Shown here: positions 1-8,036 of the stretch, in pieces
How positions within the stretch are numbered: the first letter of the stretch is position 1
Layout: each line of letters starts with the position of its first letter
Assembly (NCBI GenBank): GCA_963826145.1
Contig: CAWGVW010000001.1
Coordinates: 496,001 to 560,000 of the forward strand
Direction of reading: 5' to 3'
From: JBGPLJ01 sp963826145
GTDB lineage: Bacteria > Pseudomonadota > Gammaproteobacteria > Steroidobacterales > Steroidobacteraceae
DNA: 64,000 nucleotides
Position numbers and translations under genes: made by a program
The notes under the pieces: model-generated
Told to the model about the DNA's origin: nothing
The model's database searches: none
The model's input: only the letters and a program-made list of their open reading frames with translations

Positions 1-1395
1 GTTGCAGGAATGCTGGGAGCTGTCGGTTTTGCATCGACGGAGTCTCCTGCGTCTGCGAAGAAATCGTCGCTGCCGAACATCGTCTTCATCCTGGCCGACG
101 ACCTGGGCTATGCGGACGTCGGCTGCTACGGTCGTCCCGACCTCCGGACGCCCCATATCGACCGGCTCGCGACCGAAGGGACCCGCTTCCTGCAAGCCTA
201 CGCAAACTCCGCGGTGTGTTCGGCGACGCGTCTCGCCTTGATCACGGGCCGCTACCAGTATCGATTGCGACTTGGTCTGGAAGAACCGCTCGCGGTTGCC
301 ACCGACATCGGTCTGCCACCAGAGCATCCGACGCTTCCGTCGCTTCTCAGGAAGGGCGGGTACGGCACGGCGCTCGTAGGCAAATGGCACCTGGGTCCGC
401 TTCCCAGGTTCGGCCCGCTTGCGAGTGGCTACGATCACTTCTTCGGATTTCGCGGCGGCGGGATCGACTATTTTTCGCATCGCGATCTGGTCGGGCAGGA
501 GGATTTGTGGTCCGACGATGTGCCGATGAAGCAGGCGGGGTACGCGACGACGCTGTTCGGCGATGCAGCGGTGCGCACCGTGGAAAAGTACGCTGAGACG
601 CGGCAGCCCTTTCTGCTGAGCTTGCACTTCAACGCGCCGCACTGGCCGTGGGAGACGCCCGCCGACGAAGCAGAGTCCAGGCGCATTGCCGGGCTTTCCA
701 TGTTTCATTACGACGGCGGGACGCTCGCGACGTACCGCGGCATGGTCGAAGCGATGGACCAGCAAGTCGGACGGGTGCTCGGTGCCCTCGATGATCGGGG
801 GCTCGCGGACAACACAATCGTCATCTTCACAAGCGACAACGGCGGTGAGCGCTTTTCCGATACCTGGCCGTTCTCGGGTCAGAAAACCGAGCTTCTGGAA
901 GGCGGGTTGCGGATTCCGTCGATCGTTCGCTGGCCTGCCCGCATTCCTCGACAGATATCGAATCAGGTCGCCATCAGTATGGACTGGTTCCCGACGTTGC
1001 TCGCAGCGGCGGGCGCACAACCCGACGCGAAGTATCCGCCAGACGGTATGAACCTGCTGCCGCACCTCGCGCAGAATGCTGCCACCGCCCCGCGTACACT
1101 CTACTGGCGCTACAAATCCAATCATCAGCGCGCGTTGCGGGACGGTGACTTCAAGTTCCTCAAGATTCTCGACAACACGTACCTGTTCAACGTGGTATCA
1201 GATCCGCTGGAACGCGCCAATCTGAAACTGCGCGAGCCCGCGCTTTACCAGCAGCTCGCGAAGAAATGGCAGGACTGGAACGCGACCATGCTGCCGGAAC
1301 TCGCCGAGAGCAGTGGCTTTGCGGTCGAGGGCAAAGACCAGGCGGATCACATCGGTGTGGGCCCCGTGAATGTGACGCCCGATACGGACGATTGA
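1..1395 (+). CDS. Sulfatase (arylsulfatase family), 5'-truncated by the window edge
   Basis: Formylglycine-dependent sulfatase of the alkaline phosphatase superfamily, hydrolysing a sulfate (or possibly phosphate/phosphonate) ester, probably in the periplasm. The metal-binding LADDLGYADVG motif is near residue 28 counted from the ATG at 10. The modification motif C-S-A-T-R, fitting C-x-(P/A)-x-R, has its Cys at about residue 70. GKWHLGP and FTSDNGGERF give the other active-site residues. The reading frame is open to base 1 (Val-Ala-Gly before the ATG) and what precedes the catalytic domain looks like the end of a signal peptide, so the true start probably lies upstream. It stands just ahead of a cupin gene and a phosphonate-type gene set, so the substrate could belong to that pathway; that link is inference. 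Confidence 0.9.
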   Translation, partial: VAGMLGAVGFASTESPASAKKSSLPNIVFILADDLGYADVGCYGRPDLRTPHIDRLATEGTRFLQAYANSAVCSATRLALITGRYQYRLRLGLEEPLAVATDIGLPPEHPTLPSLLRKGGYGTALVGKWHLGPLPRFGPLASGYDHFFGFRGGGIDYFSHRDLVGQEDLWSDDVPMKQAGYATTLFGDAAVRTVEKYAETRQPFLLSLHFNAPHWPWETPADEAESRRIAGLSMFHYDGGTLATYRGMVEAMDQQVGRVLGALDDRGLADNTIVIFTSDNGGERFSDTWPFSGQKTELLEGGLRIPSIVRWPARIPRQISNQVAISMDWFPTLLAAAGAQPDAKYPPDGMNLLPHLAQNAATAPRTLYWRYKSNHQRALRDGDFKFLKILDNTYLFNVVSDPLERANLKLREPALYQQLAKKWQDWNATMLPELAESSGFAVEGKDQADHIGVGPVNVTPDTDD

Positions 1396-1435
1396 CGAGT
1401 TGCCGTAGACGCGCTACAGCGCAGAGGGGGATCCA

Positions 1436-1951
1436 GTGACAAGACAGATCAGGCGTGTCGTTACGGGTCATGACGCCGGCGGAAAGTCCGTCGTCCTGAG
1501 CGATGGTCCGCCTCCACAAAACCACACGATGCGAGGCTCCGCAATCGGTGCAGAGTTCTTCGAGGTATGGAACGCCCCGAACACGGTACCGCTACTGACA
1601 TCGGTCGAAGCACGCGAACCGAATGAGCGCGAATTCACGATCATGCCCACCACCGGCCACCTCCTGCGCATCCTCGATGTCTTTCCGCTCAAGGAGGGAG
1701 GCAAGCGCACGGTGATGCATCGGACCAAGACACTCGACTATGTCGTGGTGATCGAGGGCGAGCTCACTCTCTTGCTCGAAGATAGCGAAGTCATCTTGAA
1801 GCCGGGGAGTGTGGTGGTTCAGCGCGGCACGAACCACGCCTGGGAGAACCGATCCGAGAAGATCGCGCGCGCGGCGTTCTTCCATATCGATGCGCAATTC
1901 AGCGACGAACTGCTGGCAAAACTGCCAAAGTCGCTGGAACTCATGCGCTAG
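1436..1951 (+). CDS. Cupin-domain protein
   Basis: A 171-residue single-domain cupin with a GTG start. The conserved half-barrel HRTKTLDYVVVIEGEL (about residues 98-113) and the second motif PGSVVVQRGTNHAW (about 122-135) are clear. The first motif holds one His rather than the usual HxH, so metal binding is uncertain. The gene lies between the sulfatase and the OPA transporter on the same strand with 40-45 nt gaps, compatible with one transcript. Function unknown; small cupins of this type act as isomerases, dioxygenases or ligand sensors, and nothing here decides among them. Confidence 0.85.
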   Translation: MTRQIRRVVTGHDAGGKSVVLSDGPPPQNHTMRGSAIGAEFFEVWNAPNTVPLLTSVEAREPNEREFTIMPTTGHLLRILDVFPLKEGGKRTVMHRTKTLDYVVVIEGELTLLLEDSEVILKPGSVVVQRGTNHAWENRSEKIARAAFFHIDAQFSDELLAKLPKSLELMR

Positions 1952-1996
1952 CGGACGCTGGCCTCGCGCTGAGGGTCCTGCTACAAGATTGCGGTC

Positions 1997-3334
1997 TTGA
2001 ACAACCAATCGACGAACGCAGACGACAGTGGCGTGGCTCCCTCCCGGCGGCTCCGTCGTCAGCAGGGACTTGTCCTGCTGCTGCTCTTTTCGGGCTACGC
2101 TGCGTACTACTTCTGCCGCGCGAATCTTTCCGTCGCCACGCCGCTGATCGCGGACGAACTTCAGGCGCGCGGCATGGATCGTGGCACGGCGCTCATCCGC
2201 ATCAGCGAGGTCACCTCGCTTGGCATCCTGGCGTATGCCCTCGGCAAGCTCACGCTCACGGGGTTCGCGGACCTCTGGGGCGGCCGGCGCGCCTTCCTCT
2301 TCGGACTTGCGGGGGCCGTCGGATTTACGCTCCTCTTCGCCTTCGGCGGCGGGCTGCCGATCTTCACGATCGCCTGGTTCGGTAACCGACTGACGCAATC
2401 CGTCGGTTGGGCGGGGCTCCTCAAGGTCTGCTCGCGCTGGTTCAACTTCTCTTCCTACGGAACGATCGTCGGTGTCCTGAGCTTGAGTTACCTCGTCGGT
2501 GACGCAGCGGCGCGCCAGTCGATGGGCGTGCTCATCGATCACGGTGCCGGCTGGCGCACGGTGTTCCTGTATGCCGCCGGCGTTGCGGCGGTGATCGCTA
2601 TCCTCAACCTCGTATTCCTGCGCGAATCGCGCACCGAGGCGGGCCACGCCGACGCGCACGAGAATCCGCTGAACGTATTCGCCGATGCTTCCACCAAGCC
2701 GAACTCGCTCGGATTCCTGCTGAAGCGGTTGCTGACGAATGGTTCGTATCTTTTCGTCTGCGCCTTGTCCTTCGGCTGCACCGTCATGCGCGAGACTTTC
2801 AACACGTGGACGCCGACCTACCTCAATCAGTCGGCCGGGTATACGGTCGGTCACGCAGCCTCGTTGAGCGCGATTTTTCCGGCGGTCGGTGCGGTGTCGG
2901 TACTGGTCATGGGCTGGCTCAGCGACCGGCTTGGCGCTAACGGTCGGGCGTTGCTCCTCTTGATCGGGCTCGCGGCGACGACGGTCGCACTCCTTTTCCT
3001 CGGCGCCGTGAAGGCGGGGTCGGCGGACGCGACGCTTACGCTCGTGTTGATCGGGATCACGGCTTTTTGTCTGCTCGGGCCGTATTCGTATCTCGGCGGC
3101 GCGATGGCGCTCGACTTCGGCGGCAAGCAGGCGGGCGCCGCGGCCTCGGGTATCATCGATGGCATCGGCTATCTCGGCGGTGTGATTGCGGGATACGGTG
3201 TGGCGCGAGTCTCGGTGGCCTTCGGTTGGCACGGCGTCTTCACCTCGCTTGCGGCCGTGAGCGTTATCTCCGCCGTCGCCGCCGGATGGCTCTACATCCA
3301 CCAGGCACGCCGCATGCGCGCTGGGACAACGTAA
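1997..3334 (+). CDS. MFS transporter, organophosphate:phosphate antiporter (GlpT/UhpT-like) family
   Basis: A 445-residue inner-membrane transporter with about twelve hydrophobic segments. The motifs YFCRANLSVATPLI (about residues 35-48) and GNRLTQSVGWAGLLKVCSRWF (starting near 130) are hallmarks of the OPA family, which moves glycerol-3-phosphate, hexose phosphates and other phosphorylated compounds in exchange for phosphate. The start is the TTG at 1997; no in-frame ATG precedes the first membrane helix and no strong Shine-Dalgarno sequence is visible. It ends one base before the next gene, so the transporter and the two oxygenases are almost certainly co-transcribed. Inference: it imports the organophosphonate that those oxygenases degrade and may export phosphate. 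Confidence 0.85.
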   Translation: MNNQSTNADDSGVAPSRRLRRQQGLVLLLLFSGYAAYYFCRANLSVATPLIADELQARGMDRGTALIRISEVTSLGILAYALGKLTLTGFADLWGGRRAFLFGLAGAVGFTLLFAFGGGLPIFTIAWFGNRLTQSVGWAGLLKVCSRWFNFSSYGTIVGVLSLSYLVGDAAARQSMGVLIDHGAGWRTVFLYAAGVAAVIAILNLVFLRESRTEAGHADAHENPLNVFADASTKPNSLGFLLKRLLTNGSYLFVCALSFGCTVMRETFNTWTPTYLNQSAGYTVGHAASLSAIFPAVGAVSVLVMGWLSDRLGANGRALLLLIGLAATTVALLFLGAVKAGSADATLTLVLIGITAFCLLGPYSYLGGAMALDFGGKQAGAAASGIIDGIGYLGGVIAGYGVARVSVAFGWHGVFTSLAAVSVISAVAAGWLYIHQARRMRAGTT

Positions 3335-3335
3335 C

Positions 3336-4484
3336 GTGATAGCTGGACACTCGCTCAAGAAGCTCACCTGGTCGCCCGATGCAGTCGTCATCGAATGGCA
3401 GGACGGTGCGCGTTCGGAGTACCCGAGTCTCTGGCTTCGAGATAATTGCCCGCAGGATCGCGACGCGATGAACGGTCAGCGGCTCGTCGATATCGCGGAT
3501 CTTCCGGCCGACCCGCGGATCAGTCGAGCGACCGCGGATGCCGGGCGGCTCGAGATCGCCTGGGCGGGGGACACGCAATCGGCCACCTTCGATGTCGCGT
3601 GGCTCGCCGCACATTCGCCCGGCGCCGCGCGGCCGCGCATGGACGCTCCCCATCGCTGGCTCGAAGGCGCCGACCTCGATGCGCGGCGGGATTTCGCGTG
3701 GGGCAGGCCCGCGGACCTTCGCGCCAATCCGCGCGCGCGGCACGAGTGGCTTCGCCACCTTGTCTGCGACGGGATTGCGTTCCTCGACCGCGTGCCATCG
3801 ATTCACCACGCGATGCTCGACGCGCTCGATTTCGTCGGCCGCGTGATCGACACGAATTACGGCGTCGTCTTCGACGTACGCTCAGTGCCCGAGCCCGAGA
3901 ACCTCGCCTACTCGGACCTTGGGCTCGGCCTGCACACCGACAATCCTTATCGCGAACCGGTGCCGGGATTTCAGGCACTACACTGTCTCGCGGCCGCTCC
4001 CGACGGCGGCGACAACCTGTTCGCCGACGGCTTCGCGATTGCGGAGCATTTGCGCGCATCGCGCCCCGAAATATTTTCGGTGCTGACGTCGACGCTCGTT
4101 CCGTTCCGTTACCGGTCCAAGGATGCGGAGCTTTACAGCGAGCGACCGCTGATCGAACTCGATGCCGGCGGCGCAGTGATTGCCATCAATTACAACAACC
4201 GCTCCATCGCACCGCTGACACTCGCTGCAACAGAGCTCGCGAAATTCTACGGCGCCTACCGGGCGTTCGCTCTCGAACTGCGCGAGCCGCGTTACTCAAT
4301 GCACACGAAGCTCGCTGAGGGAGATCTCGTTGTCTTCGACAATCGGCGTACGCTTCACGGCCGAACGGCGTACGCTTCCGCCAAACATCTGCGTCACCTG
4401 CAGGGTTGCTATCTGACACGCGACAGCGTGGTGAGCGGACTGGGTGTGCTTGAGCGATCGCTCGCGACCGGGACTGTTGCATGA
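3336..4484 (+). CDS. Fe(II)/2-oxoglutarate dioxygenase, gamma-butyrobetaine-hydroxylase/TmpA-like
   Basis: A 382-residue protein with an N-terminal DUF971/GBBH-N domain (residues about 8-90) and a C-terminal TauD/TfdA-type dioxygenase domain. Visible iron ligands are H200 and D202 (LGLHTDNPY) and H341 (RRTLHGR, with Arg two residues on for 2-oxoglutarate). It would normally be called gamma-butyrobetaine or trimethyllysine hydroxylase, but its coupling by a 4-nt ATGA overlap to an HD-domain oxygenase makes a TmpA role more likely: alpha-hydroxylation of (2-trimethylaminoethyl)phosphonate or a related aminophosphonate. The GBBH-N zinc site appears broken: Cys38 remains, but residues 40 and 43 are Gln and Asp. 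Fold and cofactor are firm; the substrate is inferred from context. Confidence 0.85.
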   Translation: MIAGHSLKKLTWSPDAVVIEWQDGARSEYPSLWLRDNCPQDRDAMNGQRLVDIADLPADPRISRATADAGRLEIAWAGDTQSATFDVAWLAAHSPGAARPRMDAPHRWLEGADLDARRDFAWGRPADLRANPRARHEWLRHLVCDGIAFLDRVPSIHHAMLDALDFVGRVIDTNYGVVFDVRSVPEPENLAYSDLGLGLHTDNPYREPVPGFQALHCLAAAPDGGDNLFADGFAIAEHLRASRPEIFSVLTSTLVPFRYRSKDAELYSERPLIELDAGGAVIAINYNNRSIAPLTLAATELAKFYGAYRAFALELREPRYSMHTKLAEGDLVVFDNRRTLHGRTAYASAKHLRHLQGCYLTRDSVVSGLGVLERSLATGTVA

Positions 4485-5032
4485 GCGTCTGTGACGAGAT
4501 TTTCCGGCTGTTCGAGAAGGGCGGGGCGGAGGCTTACTACGGCGAAGCCGTGTCGATGCTCGAGCACGCGCTGCAGGCCGCGCACTTCGCGCGCATTGCA
4601 CATGCGCCGGATTCCCTGGTGGTCGCAGCGCTCCTGCATGACATCGGGCATCTGGTCGAAGAGGTGCCGGGCGACATTGCCGATTGGCATACCGATGCGA
4701 AGCACGAGGAGAAGGGCGCGGCCTGGCTCGCTTGGCATTTCGGGCCCGAGATCTGCAATCCGGTGCGACTGCACGTGCCGGCGAAGCGTTATCTCTGTGC
4801 GACAGATCCGAGTTACCTGTCGAAGCTCAGCCCCGCATCGGTGCACACGCTCAAGGTACAGGGTGGGCCGATGAGCGCAGAGGAAGTCGCCGCGTTCGAA
4901 CGTGTGCCGCAATTCAAGGACGCAACGCGCGTCCGCCGTTGGGACGATGCGGGCAAGGTCGCGGGGCTTGCGACGGCCGGGCTGGAGGAGTACAGAGAGC
5001 TCATCGAACGGGCCGCCTTGGCGCCGCGATAG
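4481..5032 (+). CDS. HD-domain mixed-valent di-iron oxygenase, PhnZ/TmpB-like
   Basis: A 183-residue HD-domain protein of the phosphonate-degradation HDIG type. PhnZ and TmpB cleave the C-P bond of a 1-hydroxy-2-aminophosphonate oxidatively, giving an amino acid (glycine or glycine betaine) and phosphate. Candidate iron ligands are H29, H53-D54 (LLHDIGH), H75, H98 and D155 or D156. Tyr19 and Glu22, spaced as in the PhnZ substrate-recognition loop, precede H29. This pattern separates it from ordinary HD phosphohydrolases. Its start codon overlaps the stop of the dioxygenase gene (ATGA), as expected for enzymes acting in sequence. The product call rests on motif spacing recalled from the family, not on a search. 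Confidence 0.85.
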   Translation: MSVCDEIFRLFEKGGAEAYYGEAVSMLEHALQAAHFARIAHAPDSLVVAALLHDIGHLVEEVPGDIADWHTDAKHEEKGAAWLAWHFGPEICNPVRLHVPAKRYLCATDPSYLSKLSPASVHTLKVQGGPMSAEEVAAFERVPQFKDATRVRRWDDAGKVAGLATAGLEEYRELIERAALAPR

Positions 5033-5070
5033 CTACAGTGCACGAATGCGATCTTTCGCGAGGAGGCAGC

Positions 5071-5550
5071 GTGCGAAGATCAATCTTCACGGCAAGCATT
5101 GCCATCCTGGTAACTCTCGTCACATCCGCAGCGCAGACGAACGCAGCGACGCCTGCTCCAGGCGACGCGTGCTCGCTAATGACGAAGGAAGACGCCGCGG
5201 CGGCGCTCGGCGAAGCAGCCAGCGGACCCACATCGACGCCTACGATGTCGGACGGGACCGGCGCGACCGTTTCGAGCTGCGAGTACACTGGATCCGGAAT
5301 TCACAGCGTCCACTTGAATCTTACGCGGCTGCCTCCGAACTCGGTGGAGATGTATAAGCAGATGTGTGCACAGGCAGGCAAGGAAGGACTCGCCGGTTTC
5401 GGCGACGTTGCCTGCTGGTACAGCGAGAAGCACGACGAATTACACGTCATCAAGGGACCGGCGTTCATCTCGATCGAGCTCCGCAGAAGCGGCAATCCGA
5501 CGGAGGCGATCAAGGGCGCGATGAAGAGGGCGTTGGAGCACCTGCGATAG
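5071..5550 (+). CDS. Secreted hypothetical protein
   Basis: A 159-residue protein starting at GTG 5071, chosen because AGGAGG sits five bases upstream and because a good signal peptide follows (basic VRRS, hydrophobic run to residue about 24, cut near TNA-ATP). The longer open frame upstream overlaps the HD-domain gene and is rejected. The mature part opens with DACSLMTKEDAAAALGEA, followed by further Cys residues, resembling small periplasmic DUF3558-like proteins. No catalytic motif is seen. It lies only 38 nt behind the HD gene but has its own strong ribosome-binding site, so co-regulation with the phosphonate genes is open. Function unknown. Confidence 0.75.
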   Translation: MRRSIFTASIAILVTLVTSAAQTNAATPAPGDACSLMTKEDAAAALGEAASGPTSTPTMSDGTGATVSSCEYTGSGIHSVHLNLTRLPPNSVEMYKQMCAQAGKEGLAGFGDVACWYSEKHDELHVIKGPAFISIELRRSGNPTEAIKGAMKRALEHLR

Positions 5551-5596
5551 ATTCGGCTTCGCCGGAGTCATCATTTCGCGCATTGACCGGCCCTAT

Positions 5597-5625
5597 TTGA
5601 CCGCACCGGCGGAAGTCTCAATACT
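5597..5625 (+). promoter_or_regulatory. Candidate sigma-70-type promoter, possibly for a leaderless mRNA
   Basis: TTGACC at 5597-5602 and AATACT at 5620-5625 are separated by 17 bases. The ATG of the downstream TPR gene lies at 5634, only eight bases after the -10 element, with no Shine-Dalgarno sequence between, so transcription would start at or next to the start codon. Confidence 0.45.
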
Positions 5626-5633
5626 CCGGCGCA

Positions 5634-7367
5634 ATGAGCGTCTGGGACCGAGTCAAAGCACATAAAGTCGTCCAATGGACGGTCGCTTACTCCGCAGCGG
5701 CATATACGCTCCTTCACGCGATGGAGATGGTGAGCGACGCGCTCGACTGGCCGCACATCGTCATCCGCATTCTGACGCTCCTCCTCATCCTCGGTGCGCC
5801 GCTGGCCGCAACGCTGGCTTGGTACCACGGTCATCGCGCCCAACACCGGGTCAGCGGCCCCGAGCTTGCGATCATCACGGTGCTCCTGATCATCGCGGGC
5901 ACCGTGCTTTGGCATTACGGGCGAGCGTCAAAGGAGCACGCAACATCGACTGAAATCACGCCGCGCGCGAAGGTCCAGCCTTCCCCGGCCGCGACGCCGG
6001 CGCCGGCGCAGGCGCCGGAGAAGTCGATTGCGGTTCTGCCGTTCGCCGACATGAGCGAGAAGAAGGACCAGCAGTACTTCGCCGACGGTATCGCCGAGGA
6101 GCTGCTCGATCTTCTCGCGAAGACTCAGGGCTTGCAGGTGACGGCGCGCACCTCGTCGTTCTATTTCAAGGACCGGCAGGCGACGATCGCTGAAATCGCA
6201 AAGACCTTAAACGTTTCCAATATCCTTCAGGGGAGTGTGCGCAAGTCAGGCTCGACGGTTCGGGTCTCGACCCAATTGATTCGCACCGTCGACGGCGTGA
6301 ACCTCTGGTCCGAGTCTTACGACCGGGACGTCAAGGATGTCTTCAAAGTCCAGGACGACATCGCGCGCCAGGTCGTCTCGAACCTCAAGCTCACGCTGAT
6401 TGATGCAGCGGGCACCGGGTCGCGTACGACCAATACCGAAGCCCACAACCTCTATCTGCAGGGCATCTATTTCAGGGACCGGGACAGTGAGGAGAGTCTC
6501 AAGAAGGCGATCGAATGTTTCGAACGCGCTCGCTCGCTCGATGCGAATTACGCGCCCGCCTGGGCGGGTCTTGCTAACGTGTACATCCGCCAGTTGGCAA
6601 ACGGCTATATCGGCGTCGCCGAGGGTGCAGAGCTCAGCCGAGCGGCGGCGATCAGGGCGATTGAGCTCGACCCGACGAGCGGCCAGGCCTACGCCTCACT
6701 AGCCATCGTGCAGATGGTATTCGATCTCGACTGGCCCAAAGCATTGGCGACGACGAGCAAGGGGCGCGAACTCGATCCCAATAATCCCACTCTATTGATG
6801 ACCTCGGCGGTCGTCGCACGCCGCGGTGGCCGGGATGAAGAAGCCACGGCATTCTTCGAGCACGCCCTCGAGCGCGATCCCGTCAATCTGCTGCTCCATC
6901 GCTATTACGGGAAGACCCTGTTTCAATCCGGCCGGCTCAGCGAGGCGGAGACACAGCTGCGTCAGGTGCTCGCCATGAATCCCGCGCAACCGGCCGCGCA
7001 CTACGATCTAGGCCGGATCCTGCTGGTGAAGGGCGCGACCGATGCTGCCGTCGCGGAATTCGAGGCAGAAAGCTCCCCGTTCTGGCACGCGTTCGGTCTG
7101 CCGCTCGGCTATTTTGCTCAGCACCGCACGAAGGAGACCGAGGCCGCCGTCGTCGAGCTCTTGCGTCAGTCGAAGGGCGCGGAATTTCAGGTGGCCGAAG
7201 CCTACGCCTACATGGGCAATGCCGATCTGGCCTTCAAGTGGCTCGATGCGGCCTACGTCAACCGCGATCCGGGACTCTCCTGGCTGCACGGGGACCCTTT
7301 TTTTGAGAGTCTCGTCGGCGATCCGCGCTACAAGGCGCTGTTGCGCAAGTTGAAGATGACGGAGTGA
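5634..7367 (+). CDS. Membrane-anchored TolB-like/TPR-repeat protein
   Basis: A 577-residue protein. Three hydrophobic segments lie at about residues 15-34, 42-61 and 75-92, then a Pro/Ala linker. A TolB-N/FlgO-like domain (about 130-255) begins KSIAVLPFADMSEKKDQQYF and contains ADGIAEELLDLL. Tetratricopeptide-like repeats follow to the C terminus (for example AYAPAWAGLANVY-type and QAYASLAIVQM helices). This is the usual architecture of bacterial adenylate-cyclase-like and CadC-like TPR proteins, but here the N-terminal cyclase or winged-helix output domain is missing, leaving a membrane anchor. The TPR face probably binds a protein partner. It is followed after 10 nt by a K+ channel gene, so the two may be co-transcribed. 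Biological role unknown. Confidence 0.85.
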   Translation: MSVWDRVKAHKVVQWTVAYSAAAYTLLHAMEMVSDALDWPHIVIRILTLLLILGAPLAATLAWYHGHRAQHRVSGPELAIITVLLIIAGTVLWHYGRASKEHATSTEITPRAKVQPSPAATPAPAQAPEKSIAVLPFADMSEKKDQQYFADGIAEELLDLLAKTQGLQVTARTSSFYFKDRQATIAEIAKTLNVSNILQGSVRKSGSTVRVSTQLIRTVDGVNLWSESYDRDVKDVFKVQDDIARQVVSNLKLTLIDAAGTGSRTTNTEAHNLYLQGIYFRDRDSEESLKKAIECFERARSLDANYAPAWAGLANVYIRQLANGYIGVAEGAELSRAAAIRAIELDPTSGQAYASLAIVQMVFDLDWPKALATTSKGRELDPNNPTLLMTSAVVARRGGRDEEATAFFEHALERDPVNLLLHRYYGKTLFQSGRLSEAETQLRQVLAMNPAQPAAHYDLGRILLVKGATDAAVAEFEAESSPFWHAFGLPLGYFAQHRTKETEAAVVELLRQSKGAEFQVAEAYAYMGNADLAFKWLDAAYVNRDPGLSWLHGDPFFESLVGDPRYKALLRKLKMTE

Positions 7368-7377
7368 GTCACGCGCG

Positions 7378-7848
7378 ATGTACGAACGCACGGTAGTCTT
7401 CACCTCGCACGCGGTCGCCGTCGTCGCGGTGACCAGCTTGATCGTTCTCGCTTGCGTGCTGCTGCACTATGAAGTGTTCACGCTGCTCCAGCGGTTTCTC
7501 GCACGCATGCATACGCACGTTCGCCGCCGGCGAATTCTGCTATTGATGTTCGGCCTGTTCGCGCTGCACGTCGCGGAAGTCTGGTTTTTCGCGCTCGGCT
7601 ACTACTTCCTGGTCGATTCGCAGAGCGCCAGCCAGGTGGTTGGACTGCACGGTGGCGCGTTGCTCGAGTTCGTCTACTATTCCGCTGTCGTCTACACGAC
7701 GCTCGGCCTTGGCGACCTGCTGCCCGTGGGTGCCATCCGCTTCATGACGGGCACCGAAGCGCTGGCCGGCTTCCTTCTCATCACCTGGTCCGCGTCCTTC
7801 ACGTTCCTCGAAATGCAGCGGTTCTGGAAGGACAGCCCGCGGCCGTAG
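7378..7848 (+). CDS. Two-helix potassium-channel-like protein (Ion_trans_2)
   Basis: A 156-residue inner-membrane protein with hydrophobic segments near residues 11-32, 50-75 and 118-140 and a pore loop. VVYTTLGLGDLLP (about residues 102-114) matches the K+ channel selectivity filter region (T-x-G-x-G-D, with Leu in place of the usual Tyr or Phe at the second x). No cytoplasmic RCK or cyclic-nucleotide domain follows, so gating is not obvious. It begins 10 nt after the TPR gene and ends just before a GC-rich hairpin. Confidence 0.8.
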   Translation: MYERTVVFTSHAVAVVAVTSLIVLACVLLHYEVFTLLQRFLARMHTHVRRRRILLLMFGLFALHVAEVWFFALGYYFLVDSQSASQVVGLHGGALLEFVYYSAVVYTTLGLGDLLPVGAIRFMTGTEALAGFLLITWSASFTFLEMQRFWKDSPRP

Positions 7849-7853
7849 CGCAG

Positions 7854-7883
7854 AGCCGGCCCCCGCTCGGCCGAGGGCCGGCT
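7854..7883 (+). terminator. GC-rich hairpin after the channel gene
   Basis: AGCCGGCCC at 7854-7862 pairs perfectly with GGGCCGGCT at 7875-7883, and CGC/GCG flank the stem. It begins eight bases after the channel stop codon. No U-tract follows, so if it is a terminator it is a weak or factor-dependent one. Confidence 0.4.
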
Positions 7884-7898
7884 GCGCGATAGCAGGTC

Positions 7899-8025
7899 TT
7901 ACTTTCTGTCGAAGACGCTGACGTCGTCGAATGCCACGCCCTTCGCGTTCGTTCCCTTGGTCGCGAGGGTGATCGCCCTCTGCCGCTCGAGCCACCAGTA
8001 CGCGCTCATCGGTGACCTGGTTGTG
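7899..8025 (-). pseudogene. Possible remnant of a secreted-protein C terminus
   Basis: On the minus strand an open stretch of about 42 codons ends at TAA (7899-7901) and reads ...AYWWLERQRAITLATKG followed by TNAKGVAFDDVSVFDRK. The tail resembles the last strands of carbohydrate-binding or discoidin-like secreted domains. There is no start codon with a ribosome-binding site, and an in-frame stop cuts it off at about 8026-8028. It looks like the 3' end of a lost gene, but it is short enough that chance is not excluded. Confidence 0.3.
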
Positions 8026-8036
8026 ACTGGCAATAG

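Noticed and set aside
1592..3391. 599-residue open frame on the minus strand opposite the OPA transporter
   Set aside because: Antisense to well-supported genes, composition rich in Arg, Asp and Glu typical of GC-rich shadow frames, no domain visible.
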